DNA of 21,029 nucleotides. It comes from Spirochaetota bacterium. Its GTDB lineage: Bacteria > Spirochaetota > UBA12135 > COTS27 > JAFLEE01. The stretch spans positions 1-21,029 of the forward strand of contig JAFLEE010000086.1 of assembly GCA_017302015.1 (NCBI GenBank), written 5' to 3'. Made by a program: the position numbers and the translations under genes. Under the pieces are notes generated by a model that saw only the letters and a list, made by a program, of their open reading frames with translations, was not told where the DNA came from and did not search any database. This document shows, one piece after another, positions 14,304-21,029 of the stretch (position 1 is the first letter of the stretch; every line of letters starts with the position of its first letter).

Positions 14304-17300
14304 AATCACGGCTTAAGACCAGCGCCATCAACCGGGATCTCGAAACCCGGGTGAAATCCGGCCCCTTCGGGCGTCCCCCGAGCGATCGTTCCCGCGACCT
14401 CGCGATCATCGGCCTCTCATGTCGGTTCCCCGGGGCCCCGGATGCCGACGCCTATTGGGCCAACCTCGCCGCCGGGGTGAACAGCATCATCGAGGTCCCC
14501 AAGGATCGTTGGGATCCCGCCCGCTATTATTCCCCCGATGTGAACGCCCCCGAGAAGACCGTGAGCAAATGGGGCGGGTTCCTGGAGGGCATCGACCGGT
14601 TCGATAACCGTTTCTTCGGGATCTCCGGCCGCGAGGCCCGCTTCATGGATCCCCAGCAGCGCCTCCTCCTCGAGACCGCCACCCTGGCCATCGAAGACGC
14701 CGCCCTCGCCCCCGACGAACTCCGCCGCCGCAAGACGGGCGTTTACGTCGGCGTGATGGCGATGGACTACTACAAGACCTCCTTCGCCGTGCCGACGGAT
14801 AGTTATTCCGCCATCGGCAATTACGGCGGCATCCTCGCCAATCGAATCTCCTTCGCCTTCGGCCTGGAAGGCGCCAGCATGTCCATCGACACCGCCTGCG
14901 CCTCCTCCCTCGTGGCGCTCCATGAGGCGCGCAAGGCGATCCTCGGGGGCGAACAGGAGTACGCCCTCGTCGGGGCCGTGAGCCTCAATTTCCATCCCTG
15001 GAAATACATCTCGTTCTCCAAGTCGCGCATGCTCTCCCCCGACGGCCAATGCCGCACCTTCGACAAGAACGCCAATGGGTACGTCCCCGGCGAAGGCGTC
15101 GCCACCGTGCTCGTCACTACCGTCGCCCACGCGCTCGCCCGCGGCCACCGCATCCTCGGCGTGGTCAAGGGGAGCGCCATGGGGCATACCGGCGCGGCCC
15201 AGGCCATCACCGCCCCCCGGGTGGGCGCCCAATGCGACGTGATCGAGGGGGCCCTGCGCGACGCGGGCATCGGCGCGGAGACCATCAGTTATATCGAGGC
15301 CCACGGCACCGGCACCTCCCTCGGCGATCCCATCGAGGTCGAGGCGCTGACGCAGGTCTTCCGCGGGCGATCGGGCAAGAACGGGTTCTGCAAGATCGGA
15401 TCCGTGAAGACGAATATCGGCCACCTGGAAGCGGCGGCCGGCCTCGCCGGGCTCATCAAAGTGCTCCTCATGTTCCGCCACCGGCAGGTGCCCCGGCACC
15501 TCAACCTGACGGAGGTGAATCCGATCATCGATTTCGAGAATAGCCCGTTCCGCGTGGCGGGCGAACTCGCGCCGTGGGTGCCGATGAACCACCCCCTGCG
15601 CCGCGCCGGCATCAGTTCCTTCGGTTTCGGCGGGGTGAACGCCCACCTCATCCTCGAGGAGCCCGACCCCGCCTGGCGGGACCGCGAAAAGGCCCTTCCC
15701 GCCCCTGGGCCCGTACTCTTGGCCCTTTCCGCCGCGAGCGAGAAGAGCCTCGCCGGGAATCTGGAAGCGTTCGACGCCGCCTTGCCTGCCGAGACCATCG
15801 CCCAGGATGGGGAGAGGGTGTCTCGCACGCTGCTGCGCTCACGCACCGCCCACTCCCATCGCGCGGGGGGCCTCCTCATGCCCGGGGAAAAGGCCGTCGC
15901 CTGGAGCGGACTGCGCCACGGCCAGAATAAACCCGGCACATGGCGGGTGCACGCAGAGGGCCTGGTCAAGGCGCCCCTGGTGAAAACCTTCGGGGGCATT
16001 TCGACCCTCCGGGAGCGCCTCGCCAGCGAGGCGGGCCTCCTCGGGGCGGCGCCGCCGCCGGTGCTTTTAGACACCGTCGCGGTCCTTCGATTCCTCCAGG
16101 AACGGCTTTACCCGACCGTCGTGGTGAGCGCCAGCGGCGAAGGGCGAGTGGCCGCCCTCGTCGCCTGCGGGCTCCTCGATTGGAAAGAGGCCTGCCTTCC
16201 CGTCGACAAGGCCCTAAGCCGCGGTGAAGTTTCGGCGCGAAAGGCCCTTTATCCGATCCTCCTCCTCGGGGAACACGGGGTCCATTGGCCGCTCTGGGCC
16301 GATGAGCGCTACCTGGAATCGCTCTGCGGCGAGTTCCAACCCAGCCAAGAACTCGTGGATGCCCTAAGGCGCAAGGCCGCCGCCCTCCTCGAGAGTCAGT
16401 TCACCTTCAAGAAGCTCTTGGAGGAGTGGCAAAAAGATCTCGATGCCCGGGGCTTCTCGTTCGAGCGCTTGATGAAGGCGGGTCCCCTTCCGCTGCGGGA
16501 GCGCGTCTTGATTTCCGTGGCCATCAAGACCTCCCTGATGCGCTTAAACCGTAAGTGGAAGCTCCGTGAAAAGGAACTCGGGAACCCGCTGCTCAACGAA
16601 TGGGCCTGTCTGCTCAGCGGCGATTATTTGAGCCGCCCCGAGTTCCTCGACCTTGCCGTAGGCCCATGCGCCACCGCGCTTTCCTCTATAAATAAACGGC
16701 TCGTCGAAATCCGGGAAACCGATGAATTGCCGCTGCTTAAAAAGCACAGCAAGGCGTTTGACGGCTGGGATGCCCTCCGTGGGGGCCGTGGAAAAAATCA
16801 GGCCTCGAGAACGCCCCCTCCCTTTGCCTCTGGGCGGACCGCGATCCTGGGAGGCATCGACCCGGAGACCGACCTTTCCACCGTGGCGGGGTTCCAGCGC
16901 TTCCTCCTCGAGACCTGGCTGGAGGGGTCCTTGGGGCAACTCTCCGATCTTCACGGACTGCCGGAATGGTCCCCGGCCGTCCTTCCCGCCTACCGATTCG
17001 ATCGGGATCGCTTCTGGCTCGATGGGGCTTCGAACGAGGCGGGGAAGCTCCCCACTCCCGCGTTGCCGACGCCGCCCACATCGGGCCTTATTCCCGCGGG
17101 CCCCGGCCGCTACCTGCGGCGCTATGAAGTTCCTGCGGATACCCTCGTGGCCCACCACCGCATCGCCGGGGCCCTTTTGATCCCCGGCGCCGCCATGCTG
17201 GAACTGGGCCTGCGCGCGGCGGAAAAGGAGGGCGCGGCCGTGACCGCCCTCGAAGACATCCAAATTCCGAACCCGGGCGTGGTCGTCTCGCAGTATGAGG

Positions 17301-20300
17301 CGACGATCGAGATCGGCCCGGGGTCTTTCAGGGTACTCGGCGCCGGGAAGAACCTCGCCCAGGGAAAAATTTCCCGCTCGGCGGCCTCGGCCCCGGTGGA
17401 CGCGCCCGTGCGCCCCGCACCAGGGTCGCCCGCGGTGGCGGAAGGGCCCTACGGGCCCTACGCCACCTTCGCCGCGCTCGGGTATGAGTACGGCCCGCAC
17501 CTGCAGGTGCTGCGCGCGGTGAAACGGGAGGGCGACGGCGTCGTCGCCACCATCGAATCCGGCGCCCTCCTGGAGCCCGGGATGCGCCTCGACCCCGCCC
17601 TGCTCGATGGGCTCTTCCAGATGGTGCTCATCGCCCTCGGCGGCGAATCCTTCGAACCTTCGATGCTCTACGTTCCCTACGCCCTGAAGCGCCTCACGCT
17701 TTGGCGGGACCTGCGCGGAAAGATCGTCGCATCGCTTCCGGCCGCCTCCCTTCGCCGGGAGGGCCGCGAGGTCGTCTGCGACCTGTGGGCCTGGGATGCT
17801 TCCGGCGAACCGGTGCTGCACATCGCTGCCATGAAGTTCCGCCAGGCGCCCAAGGCCCTTATCGGCGCCCAGGCGGCGAAAGGCCCGGTGGTGACATCGC
17901 CGACGGTCGCGCGCGCCCTTCCCGGAAATCTCTATTTCATCCACCCGGAGTGGGCCCCGCGTGAACTCGGCCCCAAGCCCGCCCTCCCCGTGGCGCCCCA
18001 CTTCGAGGCCTTCACGGATCGCCAAACCCTGCGGACCCACCTCGCCGAGCGCCTGGGCTCCGGCGCCGCCCAATCCTCGCTCGTCCCCCCCCGCGACGAA
18101 AAGGGCTTTCTGGATTGGGCCGAGGGCGTGAAGTCCCTCGCCAGCGAAGGCGGCGTCAAGCGGCCCGTGCACCTGCTCTGGGCGATGGATGAGGGCAACG
18201 GGTTCAGCGACGGGGCGGAATTGGCCCGGCTTTCGGACGCCTGCGTGCTCTCCTTCTTCCTGCTCCTCAAGGCCATCGGCAAGCGCCTGCATGGGCACGA
18301 GACGACGATCCTCTGCCTCCGTCCGTCCACATCCAATCAGATCGGGCAAACGGCCGGCATCCTCTCCACCGCCTTAGGCGGCCTCGCCCGAACGGCGCTC
18401 CTCGAGAACAAGAAACTTCGCCTTCGCCTCCTCGAGGTCGAAGCCGCTCGTTTCGGGGACGCGGAGACCCTCGCCCGAAGCCTCGAGGAACTCCAAGACG
18501 CCGCGGGCCGCGTTCCCGGCGACGATCTGGAAGTGAAATGGGACGGCAAGACGCGTCTGGTTCGGGTGAACCGCCGTGGCGCCCCGCCGCCCCGGGGCGA
18601 GCCGTTCCGCAAAGACGGCGTCTACCTCATCGCCGGGGGCGCCGGCGGGATCGGGCTTAAATTCTGCGCGGGCCTCGCGGGACGCGTCAAGGCCGTCGGG
18701 CTCCTCGGACGGTCGGCGCTGGGCGAGGAGAAGAAGAAGGAACTCGAGGCGCTCTCCGAGAGGGGCACGCGCTTCCTCTACGAGCGAGCCGATCTCACCG
18801 ACACCGCTTCCGTCTTCCACGCGGTGCAAGCCATCCGGGCCGCCGTCGGGCCGATCCACGGGGTGCTCCATTCCGGCGGGCACCTGGAGGACGGCCTCCT
18901 CGTCACCAAGACCCCCGAGGCCTTCGCGAAAGTTTTCCGCCCGAAGGCCCTCGGTGCCTGGGCCCTCCATGAAGCCACCGAGAACGATCCCCTCGATTTC
19001 TTCGCGGTCTTCTCCTCCATCGTCTCCGTCATCGGGAATGTGGGGCAATGCGATTATGGCGCGGCCAACGCGTTCCTCGACGGGTTCGCCCATTGGCGGC
19101 GCGACGCCGGGTTCCGCGGCAAATCCATCAGCGTCAATTGGACCCTCTGGTCCGACGGCGGCATGGGCCAAACCGACGCGGTGCTCACGCAACTCGCGGG
19201 CATCGGCATCCTCCCCTTGGCGAGCGCCGATGCGCTCCCCGCCTTCGACGCCATCGTGACGGGCCCCGATTCCCGGGTCGCCATCGTCGCCGGCGACCCG
19301 GCCAAGCTCGATCGGCTCTTCCGCGTCGAGGCCGTCGGGGCATCGGCGCCCAACCCAGCCCTCGCCGTCGGCCTCGCGCCGGCCCTTCCCGCACCCTCGC
19401 CCGCGAAGACCCAGGAAGGCGCGCGAGCGCCGCTCGTCCAGGAATTGCGCGCCCTCCTCGGTGCCGTACTGGGGTGCGCGCCCGCGAGCATCGAACCGAA
19501 GAAAAATATCTCCGACTACGGCGCCGATAGCGTGCTCGTCATGGAATTGGCCGACAAGCTCGCGGGCCGGTTCGGCGACGAAATCCACCATCAGACGATC
19601 CTCGACAATCCGACGCTGGAGTCCCTCGCTTCCCATATCGAATCCCTCGGGCTCGCCCCTGCGGTCCCGACGCCTTCGACGCCGTCCGTGGAGGCCACGC
19701 CGGCGCCCCCCGTCCTCCAAAAGATCCCGGCGGTCCCCGCGGCCGCACCGACCTCCCCGCCCGCGGCGGTGCGGCACGCCTCCAAACTTTCCCTGCCGCC
19801 GCCTTCTCCGCGCTCGATTCCCCAAGTTTCCCAGCCTCCCGCGGCGCCCCGTCCGGCGCCGGAGGGAAGGGACATGCGTGTCGCGGTCATCGGCATGTCC
19901 GGCCGATTCCCGGAATCCCCCGATCTCGAGACCTTCTGGGAGCACCTGCGCCTGGGACACGATCTCATCAGGCCCTGCCCGAAATCCCGCCTCGATCTGG
20001 CGCCCTGGATGAAATCCGGGAGGCCGAACCAGGAGACCTACGTCGACCACGCCGGGTTCGTGCCCGATATCGAATGGTTCGACAACGACTTTTTCCGCAT
20101 CAAGGACGAGGACGCCCGTCTCATGGACCCCCAGCAACGGATCTTCCTGGAACTGGTCCAAGAATGCCTCGACCGCGCCGGCTATTACGGCCATGACATC
20201 GCCGGCACCCAAACCGCCGTGTTCGTGGGCGCCGGGGAGACGGAGTACGCCCGCCATCCCGGGGAGAAGACCACCAAGTACGAGGGCCGCAACGGGGTCG

Positions 20301-21029
20301 TCAACACCATCACCAACCTCATCGCGTGCCGGGTGAGCGACTTCTACGACCTGCACGGGCCCTCGTGGGTCGTGCATACCGCCTGCTCCTCTTCGCTGGT
20401 GGCCATCCATAACGCCTGCCAATCCATCCTGTCCGGCGAGAGCGAGATGGCCTTCGCCGGCGGCACCGAGTTGTACTTCGAAGAGACCTTCTTCATCGGC
20501 TTCAGCAATTCCAAGGTGCTCTCCCCCGACTTCAAATGCCGCACCTTCGACAAGAAAGCCAACGGGTTCGCCATGGGCGAGGGCGCGGGGGTCGTCCTTT
20601 TGAAGCCCTACGAAAAGGCCGTCGCGGATGGCGACCGCATCTACGGCGTGATCCTCGCCAGCGCCGCCAATAACGACGGGAAGACGATGGGGCTCACCAC
20701 CCCGAATATCCACGCCCAGAAGCGCGTCATCCAAACGGCCCTCGAACGCGGGAAGATCGATGCCGGGAGTATCTCGTATTATGAAGCCCACGGTACGGGC
20801 ACCTACCTCGGCGACCCCATCGAAGTGAAGGCGGCCTCCGAGGTCTACCGCCAATACACCCAAGACGCCAATTATTGCGCCATCGGGAGCGTGAAGTCCA
20901 ATATGGGGCATTCGCTCATGGCTTCCGGGGCCGTCTCCTTCCTGAAACTCCTTCTTTGCCTCCGCCATCGGACGCTCGTGCCCACCCTGCATTGCGAGGA
21001 ACCCCACCCCGGCATCGGGTTCGGGAACC
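14300..21029 (+). CDS. modular type I polyketide synthase, KS-(AT-like)-DH-KR-ACP-KS, cut at window end
   Basis: Giant assembly-line PKS; 2243 codons are visible without stop. Residues 1-33 form a basic tail. KS1 (34-453) has C200 (DTACASS), H335 (EAHGTGT) and H375 (NIGHLEAAAG), so it should condense. The next 440 residues end in LPAYRFDRDRFW and hold an AT-like stretch in which GHSxGE reads VSASGE (609-614), lacking the Ser. DH (about 935-1200) keeps H953 in HRIAGALLIP and D1103 in DGLFQ, so it looks active. KR has a structural half (about 1205-1440) and a catalytic half with GGAGGIG at 1446-1452, S1573 and Y1586; LED in place of LDD suggests B-type. ACP S1744 is in GADSVLVM. A Pro/Ala linker leads to KS2 (from 1859; C2029, H2164, H2204). 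With no working AT it behaves as a trans-AT type enzyme. The GTG start follows GGGG at eight bases and overlaps parA. Confidence 0.95.
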   Translation, partial: MKSRLKTSAINRDLETRVKSGPFGRPPSDRSRDLAIIGLSCRFPGAPDADAYWANLAAGVNSIIEVPKDRWDPARYYSPDVNAPEKTVSKWGGFLEGIDRFDNRFFGISGREARFMDPQQRLLLETATLAIEDAALAPDELRRRKTGVYVGVMAMDYYKTSFAVPTDSYSAIGNYGGILANRISFAFGLEGASMSIDTACASSLVALHEARKAILGGEQEYALVGAVSLNFHPWKYISFSKSRMLSPDGQCRTFDKNANGYVPGEGVATVLVTTVAHALARGHRILGVVKGSAMGHTGAAQAITAPRVGAQCDVIEGALRDAGIGAETISYIEAHGTGTSLGDPIEVEALTQVFRGRSGKNGFCKIGSVKTNIGHLEAAAGLAGLIKVLLMFRHRQVPRHLNLTEVNPIIDFENSPFRVAGELAPWVPMNHPLRRAGISSFGFGGVNAHLILEEPDPAWRDREKALPAPGPVLLALSAASEKSLAGNLEAFDAALPAETIAQDGERVSRTLLRSRTAHSHRAGGLLMPGEKAVAWSGLRHGQNKPGTWRVHAEGLVKAPLVKTFGGISTLRERLASEAGLLGAAPPPVLLDTVAVLRFLQERLYPTVVVSASGEGRVAALVACGLLDWKEACLPVDKALSRGEVSARKALYPILLLGEHGVHWPLWADERYLESLCGEFQPSQELVDALRRKAAALLESQFTFKKLLEEWQKDLDARGFSFERLMKAGPLPLRERVLISVAIKTSLMRLNRKWKLREKELGNPLLNEWACLLSGDYLSRPEFLDLAVGPCATALSSINKRLVEIRETDELPLLKKHSKAFDGWDALRGGRGKNQASRTPPPFASGRTAILGGIDPETDLSTVAGFQRFLLETWLEGSLGQLSDLHGLPEWSPAVLPAYRFDRDRFWLDGASNEAGKLPTPALPTPPTSGLIPAGPGRYLRRYEVPADTLVAHHRIAGALLIPGAAMLELGLRAAEKEGAAVTALEDIQIPNPGVVVSQYEATIEIGPGSFRVLGAGKNLAQGKISRSAASAPVDAPVRPAPGSPAVAEGPYGPYATFAALGYEYGPHLQVLRAVKREGDGVVATIESGALLEPGMRLDPALLDGLFQMVLIALGGESFEPSMLYVPYALKRLTLWRDLRGKIVASLPAASLRREGREVVCDLWAWDASGEPVLHIAAMKFRQAPKALIGAQAAKGPVVTSPTVARALPGNLYFIHPEWAPRELGPKPALPVAPHFEAFTDRQTLRTHLAERLGSGAAQSSLVPPRDEKGFLDWAEGVKSLASEGGVKRPVHLLWAMDEGNGFSDGAELARLSDACVLSFFLLLKAIGKRLHGHETTILCLRPSTSNQIGQTAGILSTALGGLARTALLENKKLRLRLLEVEAARFGDAETLARSLEELQDAAGRVPGDDLEVKWDGKTRLVRVNRRGAPPPRGEPFRKDGVYLIAGGAGGIGLKFCAGLAGRVKAVGLLGRSALGEEKKKELEALSERGTRFLYERADLTDTASVFHAVQAIRAAVGPIHGVLHSGGHLEDGLLVTKTPEAFAKVFRPKALGAWALHEATENDPLDFFAVFSSIVSVIGNVGQCDYGAANAFLDGFAHWRRDAGFRGKSISVNWTLWSDGGMGQTDAVLTQLAGIGILPLASADALPAFDAIVTGPDSRVAIVAGDPAKLDRLFRVEAVGASAPNPALAVGLAPALPAPSPAKTQEGARAPLVQELRALLGAVLGCAPASIEPKKNISDYGADSVLVMELADKLAGRFGDEIHHQTILDNPTLESLASHIESLGLAPAVPTPSTPSVEATPAPPVLQKIPAVPAAAPTSPPAAVRHASKLSLPPPSPRSIPQVSQPPAAPRPAPEGRDMRVAVIGMSGRFPESPDLETFWEHLRLGHDLIRPCPKSRLDLAPWMKSGRPNQETYVDHAGFVPDIEWFDNDFFRIKDEDARLMDPQQRIFLELVQECLDRAGYYGHDIAGTQTAVFVGAGETEYARHPGEKTTKYEGRNGVVNTITNLIACRVSDFYDLHGPSWVVHTACSSSLVAIHNACQSILSGESEMAFAGGTELYFEETFFIGFSNSKVLSPDFKCRTFDKKANGFAMGEGAGVVLLKPYEKAVADGDRIYGVILASAANNDGKTMGLTTPNIHAQKRVIQTALERGKIDAGSISYYEAHGTGTYLGDPIEVKAASEVYRQYTQDANYCAIGSVKSNMGHSLMASGAVSFLKLLLCLRHRTLVPTLHCEEPHPGIGFGN

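Noticed and set aside
18374-21007. Very long open frame on the minus strand opposite the PKS, and similar long frames opposite other genes
   Set aside because: Composition (Gly, Asp, Glu, Arg-rich, no motif) is that of antisense frames in GC-rich genes; the plus strand has full catalytic motifs for KS, KR and ACP.
1-21029. CRISPR arrays, insertion sequences, attachment sites, phage genes
   Set aside because: No repeat-spacer pattern, transposase, integrase or terminal repeats were found; the single tRNA has no partial copy nearby that would mark an integration site.

Overview
The window looks like chromosomal DNA from a GC-rich, diderm (LPS-making) bacterium. The presence of kdsA implies an outer membrane with Kdo. 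HPr kinase beside HPr, a FloA/NfeD pair, a DUF342/FapA protein and a LipM-type octanoyltransferase together do not match a familiar model genus. An uncultured lineage (candidates such as Elusimicrobiota or Omnitrophota, or another deep-branching diderm) is a guess, not something the sequence proves. Genes are tightly packed and often overlap at GTGA, ATGA or TAATG junctions. Several genes lack a Shine-Dalgarno and have a -10-like hexamer almost touching the start codon, suggesting leaderless transcripts.

Left part (1-5100, minus strand): an operon-like run reading right to left, polyprenyl diphosphate synthase, NfeD membrane protease, FloA flotillin, a small one-TM protein, and an unusually long signal peptidase I. 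This is a membrane-microdomain and secretion group joined to isoprenoid synthesis. A tRNA-Asp with a consensus promoter and a perfect hairpin terminator follows on the plus strand (5108-5266). Next come a FapA/DUF342 beta-helix protein and a LipM-like octanoyltransferase (5403-7797, plus).

Middle (7800-13500): minus strand genes for an unknown 93-aa protein and a translationally coupled hpf-hprK-ptsH operon. HPF has an extra C-terminal extension, and HPr keeps both the phosphoryl-carrier His and the regulatory Ser. Plus strand genes are a DPM1-like polyprenol-phosphate glycosyltransferase and an 81-aa conserved-looking small protein behind a long 5' hairpin. Minus strand rnhA-kdsA overlap and diverge from a secreted START/SRPBCC protein, with only 23 bases between the two divergent start codons.

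Right part (13563-21029, plus): a ParA-family ATPase whose stop codon overlaps (GTGA) the start of a giant modular polyketide synthase that runs off the window. The visible PKS order is KS - long AT-like but apparently dead region - DH - KR - ACP - Pro/Ala linker - KS (cut). There is no working AT in the window, so malonyl loading must come in trans. The most interesting possibility is this ParA-PKS pair: a ParA with an intact ATPase core coupled to a synthase with a basic N-terminal tail, which could be a system that positions a polyketide megasynthase in the cell. That is a hypothesis from gene order and tail composition only.
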